From NCBI GenBank assembly GCA_902825795.1, contig CADECG010000008.1, positions 1 to 45,558 of the forward strand: a DNA stretch of 45,558 bases. The letters run 5' to 3'. The notes beneath the pieces were generated by a model. It saw only the letters and a program-made list of their open reading frames with translations. It had not been told where the DNA came from and did no database searches. Positions within the stretch are counted from its first letter, which is position 1, and every line of letters starts with the position of its first letter. The translations under genes and the position numbers were made by a program. Positions 6,822 through 13,829 of the stretch are shown here, one piece after another. Source of the DNA: an uncultured Bacteroidota bacterium (GTDB lineage Bacteria; Bacteroidota; Bacteroidia; Flavobacteriales_F; PHOS-HE28).

Positions 6822-8276
6822 ATGGCAAAGAAGAACACGATCAGCTGGCCTTTGGCACCAGCCCCCGAATCCAAGGACCACTTCACCCTGAAGTCCCAAT
6901 ACGAGCTCTTCATCGGCGGCAAGTGGACGGCACCGAAAAGCGGCAACTACTTCGACACCATCAACCCTGCCAACGAGCAGAAGATCGCGCGCATCGCCGA
7001 GGCGAACGCTACCGACGTGGACGCCGCCGTGAAGGCCGCGCGCAAGGCCTACGACAACGTGTGGTCGAAGATGCCCGCCGCCGAACGCGCCAAATACATC
7101 TACCGCATCGCGCGCCTGCTGCAGGAGAAAGCCCGCCAGTTCGCCGTGGTCGAGAGCATGGACGGCGGCAAGGCCATCCGTGAAAGTCGCGACGTGGACG
7201 TGCCGCTCGCCGCCGCGCACTTCTTCTACTACGCCGGTTGGGCCGACAAGCTCGGCTACGCCTTCCCCGGAAAAACACCCAGCGCATTGGGCGTCGCCGG
7301 GCAGATCATCCCGTGGAACTTCCCGCTGCTCATGGCCGCGTGGAAGATCGCGCCCGCGCTCGCCTGCGGCAACACCGTGGTGCTGAAACCCGCCGAGACC
7401 ACACCGCTCACCTCCCTGCTGCTCGCCGAGCTCATCCAGGAAGCCGAACTGCCCGATGGCGTCGTGAACATAATTACCGGTGCGGGGGCCACGGGCGCGG
7501 CGCTCGTCAACCATCCGGGCATCGACAAGATCGCCTTCACCGGCAGCACCGGCGTGGGCAAGCTCATCCAGAAGAGCATCGCAGGCACCGGCAAAAAGGC
7601 CACGCTCGAACTCGGCGGCAAAGCGGCCAACATCATCTTCGCCGACGCCACCATCGACCAGGCCGTCGAAGGCATCATCAACGGCATCTACTTCAACCAG
7701 GGCCACGTGTGCTGCGCCGGCAGCCGCCTTTTCGTGGAAGAAGGCGTGCACGACGAAGTCATCAAAAAACTCAAGCACCGCATGCGCTCGCTCGTCGTGG
7801 GCGATCCGCTCGACAAGAACACCGACATCGGCGCCATCAACAGCAGGGAGCAGCTCGGCACCATCAACAAATACCTCAAGGTGGGCGTGGCCGACGGCGC
7901 GGAGATGTACCAGCCCGCGTGCGAGCTGCCCAGCAAAGGCTTCTGGTGCCGCCCCACGCTCTTCCTCAACGTGGCGCAGAGCGCGCGCATCGCGCAGGAG
8001 GAGATCTTCGGCCCCGTGCTCGCCGTGCAGACCTTCCGCACCGTGGACGAGGTGATCCAGAAAGCCAACAACACGCTCTACGGCCTCAGCGCCGGCGTGT
8101 GGACGGACAAGGGCAGCAAGATCTTCAACCTCACCAGCAAATTGCGCGCGGGCGTCATCTGGGCCAACACCTACAACAAGTTCGATCCCACCTCACCCTT
8201 CGGCGGCTACAAGGAAAGCGGCTACGGCCGCGAAGGCGGCTTGCACGGCTTGAGCGCGTACTTGAATTTGAGTTGA
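6822..8276 (+). CDS. Aldehyde dehydrogenase family protein (catalytic)
   Basis: A full-length NAD(P)-dependent aldehyde dehydrogenase of 484 residues. After MAKKNTISWPLAPAPESKDH comes YELFIGGKWTAP and INPANEQKIARIAEA. Other hallmarks are PWNFPLLMAAWKIAPALACGN, LKPAETTPLT, the nucleotide-binding FTGSTGVGKLIQ, the catalytic Glu region ELGGKAANIIF, and the catalytic Cys in FNQGHVCCAGSR at about residue 291-292. The C-terminus has EEIFGPVLAVQTF and PFGGYKESGYGREGG. In many Bacteroidota such a gene is directly followed by an ALDH-like gene lacking the catalytic part, as in a split ALDH16. Here that partner is at 20758, on the same strand but about 12.5 kb away. The coding DNA is conspicuously GC-rich. 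Confidence 0.92.
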   Translation: MAKKNTISWPLAPAPESKDHFTLKSQYELFIGGKWTAPKSGNYFDTINPANEQKIARIAEANATDVDAAVKAARKAYDNVWSKMPAAERAKYIYRIARLLQEKARQFAVVESMDGGKAIRESRDVDVPLAAAHFFYYAGWADKLGYAFPGKTPSALGVAGQIIPWNFPLLMAAWKIAPALACGNTVVLKPAETTPLTSLLLAELIQEAELPDGVVNIITGAGATGAALVNHPGIDKIAFTGSTGVGKLIQKSIAGTGKKATLELGGKAANIIFADATIDQAVEGIINGIYFNQGHVCCAGSRLFVEEGVHDEVIKKLKHRMRSLVVGDPLDKNTDIGAINSREQLGTINKYLKVGVADGAEMYQPACELPSKGFWCRPTLFLNVAQSARIAQEEIFGPVLAVQTFRTVDEVIQKANNTLYGLSAGVWTDKGSKIFNLTSKLRAGVIWANTYNKFDPTSPFGGYKESGYGREGGLHGLSAYLNLS

Positions 8277-8283
8277 GTGGTTT

Positions 8284-8384
8284 GGGCGTGCCCCCTCGCA
8301 AAGCCTCGGGGTCCGGCTTTCCGCTGCAAGTCCGCACTCGTCGTTCCTCCTCGCTTGCGGGCTTTTCGCTTCAATCCCTCACGC
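8284..8384 (+). repeat. Structured intergenic repeat (GGGCGTG...CACGC element)
   Basis: The element is bounded by GGGCGTG (8284-8290) and CACGC (8380-8384), whose inner bases pair. It contains two related 19-mers: GGCTTTCCGCTGCAAGTCC at 8315-8333 and GGCTTTTCGCTTCAATCCC at 8360-8378. From memory, this framework (GGGCGT, then GGCTTTCCGCT.CAA, then a second CGCT.CAATCCCT.ACGC) recurs in intergenic regions of Flavobacteriales genomes. Its role is not known to me. It lies between the aldehyde dehydrogenase gene and the accessory operon. Confidence 0.6.
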
Positions 8385-8403
8385 GAAATCCAAGGGGCGG
8401 AAA

Positions 8404-8440
8404 TTGAACGACGAAATCGCTTCTGCGTCTCGTCGTTCAA
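8404..8440. other. 11-bp inverted repeat, possible terminator for the minus-strand operon
   Basis: TTGAACGACGA (8404-8414) pairs perfectly with TCGTCGTTCAA (8430-8440) around a 15-nt loop. It lies 35 bp beyond the stop of the minus-strand gene ending at 8475, and on that strand the hairpin is followed by TTTCCG, so it could end that transcript. It directly adjoins the structured repeat. Confidence 0.45.
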
Positions 8441-8474
8441 GGGCAATCCAGCGGGACGTGAGGGTATATCTACT

Positions 8475-9182
8475 TCACGGCACTGGGTCTCTTCTTCCTG
8501 AGAGTATGGCAACGAGATTGACAACTGCGGTTGTCGCTTCAACACACATCGCCGCATCTCTGAAGCTGGCAGTGCGGCGATGTTGGAGCGCCACGGCAAG
8601 CTTCAGCGCCGACCGCGCATGGCTGCGGATCTCTTCGTTGTTTCCTCCCTGTAGCTCGGTCGTGAAATAGGCGCTGAGCATCCGATTCGCATCTGTATCA
8701 CTTGGTGGAACCCCGTCTTCTGTTGGATGTCGTTCCGGAACGAACACTGCCTGCGCTACCGAAATGAGCACTTCCCTTCCGAATAAGCCGACAGCCTGGA
8801 ACTGCTCTTCGGTCGAAGCAGAGGCGAGCCAATCGCGTAGCTCACCGACCACACGATCAACGCGCGTCCAACCGGTTGGTAAGTATGGTTCAGCATGTCC
8901 TGTTCTAATGACGCTGAGCAAGGGCTCGATGAAGCGGTTCACGAATTCACGCCGCGATTGGTATGTTGACATGTCCCCATTCTTCCATCTCCCATACCAC
9001 TCCCAGAGGTCACCGTATGGGAGAGTGTTCGGTATCCCCTTTCTTCCGAGAGAGGCTGCTACTCTCGCGTAGAGCGCGCGATACCCGTCGTTGACATCAT
9101 TGATGGGGCGACCGCCGGTAGCTACGTCGATCATCATCGCTCGAATGCGATCGATGGATTGAAGTAGCTCGTCATTGTTCAT
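8475..9182 (-). CDS. Unknown protein coupled to AlbA_2/HATPase gene (candidate defence partner)
   Basis: The 235-residue soluble protein starts MNNDELLQSIDRIRAMMIDV. The ATG at 9182 overlaps the upstream stop as ATGA, so this start is well supported. The N-terminal half reads VATGGRPINDVNDGYRALY and NTLPYGDLWEWYGRWKNGDMSTYQSRREFV, a pattern I associate with uncharacterised proteins but cannot name. The C-terminal half is helical (RSALKLAVALQHRRTASFRDAAMCVEATTAVVNLVAIL), similar in style to the C-terminal helices of abortive-infection-like hypothetical proteins. There are no visible nuclease or NTPase motifs. Translational coupling with the AlbA_2 gene implies a joint function. A defence role is inference only. 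Confidence 0.7.
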   Translation of the reverse strand: MNNDELLQSIDRIRAMMIDVATGGRPINDVNDGYRALYARVAASLGRKGIPNTLPYGDLWEWYGRWKNGDMSTYQSRREFVNRFIEPLLSVIRTGHAEPYLPTGWTRVDRVVGELRDWLASASTEEQFQAVGLFGREVLISVAQAVFVPERHPTEDGVPPSDTDANRMLSAYFTTELQGGNNEEIRSHARSALKLAVALQHRRTASFRDAAMCVEATTAVVNLVAILSGRRDPVP

Positions 9183-10636
9183 CTCGCCCAACTGGGTATG
9201 TAGGAAGCGTTTCGCTTCGACACGCTTTCAGGATCACTAGGCACAATGGCACCGGCTTCCATCGCCTCCGTGATGTAGCGCGACGCCATTGGGTGGTTCT
9301 TCTCCGAAATGTTGAACCGTTTGCGCAACGAGGCGTTCGTCATCTCCTGGTTGTTCACGTAGAGCAAGCAGGCGTGCTGGTAGATGGCTCGGATACGATC
9401 TTCCTTGCGCATTCGTCCTGTGGGCGTTGGTGCATAAAGCGTCACCCGCATGTGATCGTCCTCGCGCTGAAACTTCGGTGCTGGGAGTTGGTGTTCTTCG
9501 ATCGCTTCGATGGCCAGGTCCACTCCGCTGCCGCGTTCTTCGCAGATGCGCATCCGTCGCATGAGCGAGGCCATGGCCTCATTGCGCGAGCGCGGGGCGG
9601 AATCGATGAAGCGCTCTGGGTCCACAAGTGGCCTGCCCGGATTGGTGATCTCGATACGGTCGGTGAACACTTCGATGATCACGCTGCTGCCAGTGAGTTC
9701 GAGGTCTTGGTGGATCAAGGCGTTCGCAACGAACTCGCGGATAGCGACCTCGGGATACAGCTTGCGTTCCTCGCGAAGCGCACTTCGGATCACCTCGTTC
9801 GGTGGTAAGAGGTCGTGTACGTATTTCACCAGGCCGGCGAAACCCGAAGCATAGCCTCGCGTTCCGATGATCTCCTTGCTTTCAGTACGTGAGCGTTTGA
9901 CACCGTTGTACACCACCAAGCGCACCATTTTCCGCTTGAGGGGTTCGAAGCGTGCTATGTCGCGTGCAAAGAGCAAGGCGCCGAGGTTGGTGATAGTCCA
10001 GCCGTTCGATCCCGTTTGCACTATGTTGTCTTGCTCCAGTGCTTGCAGAACCGCTTTGCGAGCTTCAGGTTGACGTGTTCCCTGTAACCGGAAATAGCTA
10101 TCGTGATCGAGGAGGTCGAAGACATCTTCATCCTTCAGGTCGTATAGAACGGGCCGTTCTTCGAACCGGTCTCCGGATGAGGTTTGAATGGCCCGTGTGA
10201 TCTCCTGTCGACTCATCTTCACGGTTTGCCCTGCCGACCGGATATAGCTGTACTCGACACCTTTCCCGCGCAAGTGCACCGGCCTCGCCGAATGTTCCGG
10301 GATCTTGATGAAGAGCACCGGCGCTCCGCGATGTTCGCTGATGGTATGGTCCAATTCCACAGGAGGTTCAACTCCATTCCGGGCTATCTGACCGAGACGT
10401 TGCACGACCTGTTCCATGTCCTCTCGGGACAAAGGAGCTGGTTCGCCTTCATTCGAAATACCGAAGGCCATGAAGCCTCCACCTTCCAAGTTGCTGAAGG
10501 CCGAGAGGTGCTGCGATAGCTTATCGCCGTTCTCGGAAAGGGCAGACTTCCAGTCCATGTCGTTCCGTTCACTCGGCACTGGAAACAGGCTGCGCTCCAA
10601 GGCGGCTAAGGCGTGGTGATGCCATACTGAGGCCAT
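9179..10636 (-). CDS. AlbA_2 (Schlafen-type) / RecG-like HATPase_c_4 protein with C-terminal winged helix
   Basis: This 485-residue protein has an N-terminal AlbA_2 domain (residues about 20-150): SERNDMDWKSALSENGD, then AFSNLEGGGFMAFGISNEG and SARPVHLRGKGVEYSYIRSAGQTV. The middle contains LGALLFARD and MVRLVVYNG. A GHKL-type ATP-binding segment HATPase_c_4 follows, with EVAIREFVANALIHQD (about 296-310), DRIEITNPGRPLVDPERF and a late CEERGSGVD. The last about 75 residues look like a winged helix (NQEMTNASLRKRFNISEKN). I chose the start at 10636 because the AlbA_2 fold needs the residues before the internal Met at 27. Such proteins are annotated as RecG-like or ATP-binding transcriptional regulators, and related domains occur in phage-defence loci. 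The stop overlaps the next gene by 4 bases. Confidence 0.85.
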   Translation of the reverse strand: MASVWHHHALAALERSLFPVPSERNDMDWKSALSENGDKLSQHLSAFSNLEGGGFMAFGISNEGEPAPLSREDMEQVVQRLGQIARNGVEPPVELDHTISEHRGAPVLFIKIPEHSARPVHLRGKGVEYSYIRSAGQTVKMSRQEITRAIQTSSGDRFEERPVLYDLKDEDVFDLLDHDSYFRLQGTRQPEARKAVLQALEQDNIVQTGSNGWTITNLGALLFARDIARFEPLKRKMVRLVVYNGVKRSRTESKEIIGTRGYASGFAGLVKYVHDLLPPNEVIRSALREERKLYPEVAIREFVANALIHQDLELTGSSVIIEVFTDRIEITNPGRPLVDPERFIDSAPRSRNEAMASLMRRMRICEERGSGVDLAIEAIEEHQLPAPKFQREDDHMRVTLYAPTPTGRMRKEDRIRAIYQHACLLYVNNQEMTNASLRKRFNISEKNHPMASRYITEAMEAGAIVPSDPESVSKRNASYIPSWAR

Positions 10637-10648
10637 GATCGGGCTTTG

Positions 10649-10867
10649 AGTTACATGTTCAATGCGCTGAAGGACAGGCGATAGAGCCGCATTGGTTGCC
10701 TTGTGACCAAAAATAGTTACATAAGACAGAGATGCATTGGAGCAGTTATCAACACAAATGCTATCCGACTACTCATTCCATTCAGGACTCCCAGTTACAT
10801 GCGCATCCGGCTGATAGACAGGCGGATGGCCGGAGGCGTAGAGTTCTGGGGAGGGACTAGTTACATG
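10649..10867. promoter_or_regulatory. Four AGTTACAT direct repeats upstream of the AlbA_2 operon
   Basis: AGTTACAT occurs at 10649-10656, 10715-10722, 10793-10800 and 10859-10866, the same way round each time, with start-to-start spacings of 66, 78 and 66 bp. Three of the four are followed by G. A partial copy (AGTTATCA) starts at 10743. The array fills the 5' region of the minus-strand AlbA_2 gene, the nearest copy being 13 bp from its ATG. It may be an operator array bound by the winged-helix protein of the operon, but that is inference. Confidence 0.6.
10708..10715 (-). promoter_or_regulatory. Possible -7 box for the AlbA_2 operon
   Basis: On the minus strand TATTTTTG matches the Bacteroidota -7 consensus TAnnTTTG exactly and abuts the second AGTTACAT repeat. 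No TTG is present at the usual -33 distance, which would fit a promoter needing an activator. The predicted transcript would have about a 65-nt leader. Confidence 0.4.
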
Positions 10868-10973
10868 ACCCCAAACTGTTGATAGGTCGGATTAGTGGTG
10901 AAGTGGTGGTGAACTGGTGGTGTTGTGGTGGCGAAGTGCCACGACGACTCGAGCATCGTCACTCCCGGAGGCA
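10868..10973 (+). other. Non-coding stretch with GGTG-rich low-complexity tract
   Basis: No gene is seen between the last AGTTACAT repeat and the truncated DUF2200 copy. From 10895 to 10933 the plus strand is a run of TGGTG units broken by short AA, AACT and TT spacers. Confidence 0.5.
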
Positions 10974-11062
10974 CCCAACTTTGAAGTCCAATGAAACCAG
11001 GAGCCAACAACCAACGCGTTTACCGTACGGCCTTCACGAGCGTCTATCCGGGCCATGTCTAA
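10974..11062 (+). pseudogene. Truncated 5' duplicate of the DUF2200 gene
   Basis: The ATG at 10991 opens a 23-codon frame starting MKPGANNQRVYRTAFTSVYP and closing with a TAA at 11060-11062. It is nearly identical to the first 20 residues of the intact DUF2200 protein at 12483 ([20 protein letters not shown]). Similarity extends upstream of the ATG (CCCAACTTTG versus CCCAACATTG), so this is a DNA duplication and not a chance match. It marks the right edge of the AlbA_2 module. Confidence 0.7.
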
Positions 11063-11082
11063 CCTTGTCGCAATACCGCATC

Positions 11083-11105
11083 ATGCCCCGCCTCATTGTC
11101 CACGG
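11083..11105 (+). repeat. MPRLIVHG leader element, copy 1
   Basis: The 23-mer beginning ATGCCCCGCCTCAT matches copy 2 at 12414-12436 at 22 of 23 positions. Here it opens a 20-codon frame whose TAA overlaps the ATG of the Crp-like gene as TAATG at 11143-11147. In both places the element sits 60 to 70 bp in front of a gene start. Confidence 0.55.
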
Positions 11106-11144
11106 CTTCACAATCTCGCTCGCCGTCGCCAAGGCACAGTCCTA

Positions 11145-11732
11145 ATGGCCGATCCACAACAAGCCCTTTGCGCGCATTTCGATCGCTATCTGGCCTTGGA
11201 CGAGGCCGAGCGAACGGCCTTGAAAGAGCGCAGCCGCGTGCGGCGGTTGAAGAAGCGCGGCTTCATCCTGCAGGAGGGCGAGGTATGCCGGTCCTACACC
11301 TATGTGGTGGAAGGTTGCATGCGCATGTACGAGGTGGACGAGAAAGGGGTGGAGCACAACCTGCAGTTCGCCCAGGAGAACGAGTGGATCGTGGATATCG
11401 GAAGCTTCCACACGGAGAAGCCGAGCAGCCTCTTCATCGAGGCACTGGAGGCGTGTGTGGTCGTGTGCATCGAACACGCCGACCTGCTTCATCTGTATAC
11501 CCAGCACCCCAAGTTCGACCGCAACTTCCGGGTGATCATCGAGGACCTGTTCGTGGAACTGCAACAGCGGCTGCTTCGCCGCAATGCCTCCAACGCGGAA
11601 CAGCGGTACGCGCATTTCGTTCAGCACCATCCGGGCCTAGCGGCCCGTGTGCCCAATGTGCATGTCGCCTCCTACCTCGGCGTAACGCCGGAGTTCCTCA
11701 GCCGCCTGCGGGCGAAGACGAGCAAGCGCTGA
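11145..11732 (+). CDS. Crp/Fnr family transcriptional regulator
   Basis: A 195-residue protein. An N-terminal cyclic-nucleotide-binding-like beta roll covers about residues 20-120, with RRLKKRGFILQEGEVCRSYTYVVEGCMRMYEVDEKGVEHNLQF. This is followed by the dimerisation helix FRVIIEDLFVELQQRLLRRN and a short winged helix AARVPNVHVASYLGVTPEFLSRLRAK. The recognition helix T-PE-FLSRLR is typical of Bacteroidota Crp-like proteins. No FNR-type N-terminal cysteine cluster is present, so oxygen sensing by an iron-sulphur cluster is unlikely. The start is fixed by the TAATG junction with the small upstream frame. An FNR-type palindrome follows immediately after the stop. Confidence 0.85.
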   Translation: MADPQQALCAHFDRYLALDEAERTALKERSRVRRLKKRGFILQEGEVCRSYTYVVEGCMRMYEVDEKGVEHNLQFAQENEWIVDIGSFHTEKPSSLFIEALEACVVVCIEHADLLHLYTQHPKFDRNFRVIIEDLFVELQQRLLRRNASNAEQRYAHFVQHHPGLAARVPNVHVASYLGVTPEFLSRLRAKTSKR

Positions 11733-11733
11733 A

Positions 11734-11753
11734 ACCTTGATCTGGATCAAGGT
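11734..11753. promoter_or_regulatory. FNR/CRP-type operator palindrome
   Basis: ACCTTGATCTGGATCAAGGT has perfect 8-base arms and contains the FNR-family consensus TTGATnnnnATCAA. It starts two bases after the Crp-like gene's stop and lies about 70 bp before the lipoprotein gene at 11824. A weak -7-like AACCTTTG (11797-11804) lies between. It probably controls the lipoprotein gene; the neighbouring Crp-like protein is the natural candidate to bind it. Confidence 0.65.
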
Positions 11754-11823
11754 CATTTCTTGATGCGCTCCATGGCGGCATGCGTGCCGTGCGGGAAACC
11801 TTTGTCCCGTCAACGAACAGGTC

Positions 11824-12312
11824 ATGAAGCACAACGTCCTCCTCGCGCTATCGGTGGTCATGCTCATGGGCTGCCAAGCGCCCAACGAGCAAACCACCAC
11901 GAACCACAACAACACCGCATCCATGAACACATCCAACGACCAAGCAGCGATCAAAAGCCTGCTCTTCGCCTACCGCGACGCCCTCAACGCCTCCAGCGTG
12001 GACCAGGTGATGCCGCTCTACACCCCGGACGGTGTCTTCATGCCAACAGGCTTCCCGACAGCGGTGGGCACGGAACAGGTGAAGGACGCCTACGCCGGTG
12101 TCTTCTCGATGATCAAGTTGAACATCGAGTTCTTCATCGACGAGATCGAAGTGGACGGCGACCATGCGTTCGCCCGCACCAGCTCGCGCGGCACCACGTT
12201 GATCCACGCCACGGGGCAAAGCGTTCCCGAAGAGAACCGGGAGCTGTTCGTACTGCACCGCAACAACGGCACTTGGAAGATCGCGCGGTACATGTTCAAC
12301 AAGATGAAGTGA
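11824..12312 (+). CDS. SgcJ/EcaC-type (DUF4440-like) NTF2-fold lipoprotein
   Basis: The 162-residue product starts MKHNVLLALSVVMLMGCQAP, a clear lipoprotein signal (cysteine at residue 17), followed by a Thr/Asn-rich tether. The mature domain is the SgcJ/EcaC or DUF4440 NTF2-like fold: DQAAIKSLLFAYRDALNASS, then VMPLYTPDGVFMPTG, GTEQVKDAYAGVFSMI and the closing NRELFVLHRNNGTWKIARYMFN. The function of family members is usually unknown. The FNR-type palindrome upstream suggests respiratory or redox-linked expression. A strong terminator follows. Confidence 0.85.
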   Translation: MKHNVLLALSVVMLMGCQAPNEQTTTNHNNTASMNTSNDQAAIKSLLFAYRDALNASSVDQVMPLYTPDGVFMPTGFPTAVGTEQVKDAYAGVFSMIKLNIEFFIDEIEVDGDHAFARTSSRGTTLIHATGQSVPEENRELFVLHRNNGTWKIARYMFNKMK

Positions 12313-12330
12313 CCTCGAACATGGACGATG

Positions 12331-12358
12331 GGAAGGACCGCGCGATGGCGGTCCTTCC
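12331..12358 (+). terminator. Rho-independent-type hairpin
   Basis: GGAAGGACCGC (12331-12341) pairs perfectly with GCGGTCCTTCC (12348-12358) around a 6-nt loop, followed by TATTT. It lies 18 bp after the lipoprotein stop codon. Confidence 0.75.
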
Positions 12359-12413
12359 TATTTGCGATCGCTCCAATTGAGGCACGTAGTTTTGGACGGT
12401 CAACACGTTCACC

Positions 12414-12436
12414 ATGCCCCGCCTCATCGTCCACGG
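12414..12436 (+). repeat. MPRLIVHG leader element, copy 2
   Basis: This copy matches copy 1 (11083-11105) at 22 of 23 bases and likewise opens a short frame (MPRLIVHGRDLGRCC...), here stopping at 12480, two bases before the DUF2200 ATG. It may be a leader peptide or simply a mobile piece of DNA. Confidence 0.55.
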
Positions 12437-12482
12437 TCGTGATCTCGGTCGCTGTTGTGATGGTCCCCAACATTGCTGAACG

Positions 12483-12845
12483 ATGAAACCCGGAGCCAAC
12501 AACGAACGCGTCTACCGCATGGCCTTCGCGAGTGTCTACCCGCACTACGTGACCAAGGTGGAAAAGAAGGGCCGCACGAAGGAGGAGTTGCACACCGTGA
12601 TCCGCTGGTTGACCGGCTACACCGAGAAGGGGCTCGCCAAAGTGATCGCCGACAAGACCGACTTCGAGACCTTCTTCGCAAAGGCGCCCAAATTGCACCC
12701 GAACGTGGGCATGATCACCGGTGTGATCTGCGGTTACCGCGTGGAGGACATCGAGGACCCGCTGATGCAAAAGCTCCGCTACCTGGACAAGCTGGTGGAT
12801 GAACTGGCCAAGGGCAGGGCCATGGAGAAGATCCTGAGGAAGTAG
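12483..12845 (+). CDS. DUF2200 family protein
   Basis: A 120-residue cytoplasmic protein with the DUF2200 pattern from end to end: [38 protein letters not shown], then [48 protein letters not shown]. Family length is about 115 to 120, so it is complete. Function is unknown. A truncated copy of its 5' end lies 1.5 kb upstream. Three bases separate its stop from the next lipoprotein gene, suggesting an operon of three. Confidence 0.9.
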   Translation: MKPGANNERVYRMAFASVYPHYVTKVEKKGRTKEELHTVIRWLTGYTEKGLAKVIADKTDFETFFAKAPKLHPNVGMITGVICGYRVEDIEDPLMQKLRYLDKLVDELAKGRAMEKILRK

Positions 12846-12848
12846 GCG

Positions 12849-13265
12849 ATGCGGTCCCCCTCCGTTTCCATCCTCGTCGCCGCGTTCATGATCATCGGGT
12901 TCGCAGGGTGCTCTGGCTCCCCACCCTCCATCGTAGGCAAATGGTCGGGGCTGATGACCGTGAAGTGTCCGCACCCGGGCATGCTGCCGGGGAACTATGG
13001 TCCGCTCACGATCTCACTGGATCTGAGCGCGGATGGCCAATGCACCAACGTGCACGGGTCCGGCATCGGCGCCGACATCACCGCGCACGACACCTACGTG
13101 AAGCTGGACAGCCTCCTGCTCGTAACCAACTTGTGGGGCACGGATACGTTGAGTATCGCCAGTCATACCGAAACCGAACTGGTCCTACGGCGCGCACCCT
13201 TTGAGAACGGTTGCCAGCATTTCTTCACGATGACGCGCGAAGCTGCAGTTGAAAGGACTCCATGA
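12849..13265 (+). CDS. Small hypothetical lipoprotein
   Basis: A 138-residue protein with a signal MRSPSVSILVAAFMIIGFAG followed by C at residue 21, a good lipobox. The mature part begins PPSIVGKWSG, reminiscent of lipocalin-like small domains (GKW start), and continues with beta-rich segments LTISLDLSADGQCT and YVKLDSLLLVTNLWGTDTLSI. Two further cysteines (GQC and NGC) may pair. The family is not recognised with certainty. Its stop overlaps the next start as ATGA. Confidence 0.75.
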   Translation: MRSPSVSILVAAFMIIGFAGCSGSPPSIVGKWSGLMTVKCPHPGMLPGNYGPLTISLDLSADGQCTNVHGSGIGADITAHDTYVKLDSLLLVTNLWGTDTLSIASHTETELVLRRAPFENGCQHFFTMTREAAVERTP

Positions 13266-13807
13266 TGCGTGGCGGGAACATCCTCGGTCTCCTGTGCGCG
13301 TTCGCGATTGGCACAGGCGTGCATGCACAGTTCCCAGGCCGGATAGGATCTGTGCGGCCACCGGACGGCTGGCCCAAGGAGGTCGTGGAGATCTACCAGC
13401 CCATCGTCACGGACAGCACCTTGCTCTTCGGAAAACCATGGCTCGTATGGCACTGCACGAGCACGCCGGACGACTACGAGTTCTACTACGACGTGGACAT
13501 GAGGAGCATCCGCAAATGCTGGGGCCGCAAAGAGGTGTTCGATCGTGTGGAAGTCAATGGCGTGTACTCGTTCGTGCAAAAGGAACTCGGTCCGCTCTAC
13601 GCGACGATCGAGCCCTCGGTCGGTGGTTTCCTTTACACCGAAGTCCACTTGGACAGCGCAGAGACCGCAAAACCGGCGCGAACCGTTCGCCTGCTGTTCG
13701 ACACGGACCACGTGGTGCGAACGGACACTTCGACCATGTACCAGTGGAACAGCGAAGAGCTCACCACGCGCCTTACGCGCTACGTGGAGCTGAAGCCCGC
13801 AGATTGA
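13262..13807 (+). CDS. Secreted hypothetical protein
   Basis: A 181-residue product. The N-terminus MMRGGNILGLLCAFAIGTGV then HAQ is a type I signal peptide, with cleavage expected after HAQ. The mature protein is rich in aromatic residues (PWLVWHCTSTPDDYEFYYD), has a cysteine in KCWGRKEVF, and ends with charged segments. I do not recognise the domain. The 4-base overlap with the preceding lipoprotein gene indicates coupled expression and perhaps a shared envelope role. Confidence 0.75.
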   Translation: MMRGGNILGLLCAFAIGTGVHAQFPGRIGSVRPPDGWPKEVVEIYQPIVTDSTLLFGKPWLVWHCTSTPDDYEFYYDVDMRSIRKCWGRKEVFDRVEVNGVYSFVQKELGPLYATIEPSVGGFLYTEVHLDSAETAKPARTVRLLFDTDHVVRTDTSTMYQWNSEELTTRLTRYVELKPAD

Positions 13808-13829
13808 TCCACATCGGGCAAGGCCGCGA

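Noticed and set aside
6807-7778. Long open frame (323 codons) antisense to the aldehyde dehydrogenase gene
   Set aside because: Composition (Gly/Val/Asp/His rich without structure) mirrors a GC-rich coding strand; the ALDH motifs on the plus strand are unambiguous.
7238-8407. 389-codon plus-strand frame overlapping the aldehyde dehydrogenase gene
   Set aside because: Rich in Arg, His and Gln in low-complexity runs; it is the +1 shadow of the ALDH frame.
12090-12974. 294-codon minus-strand frame across the DUF2200 region
   Set aside because: It runs through a terminator and through three genes that carry family or signal-peptide evidence on the other strand.
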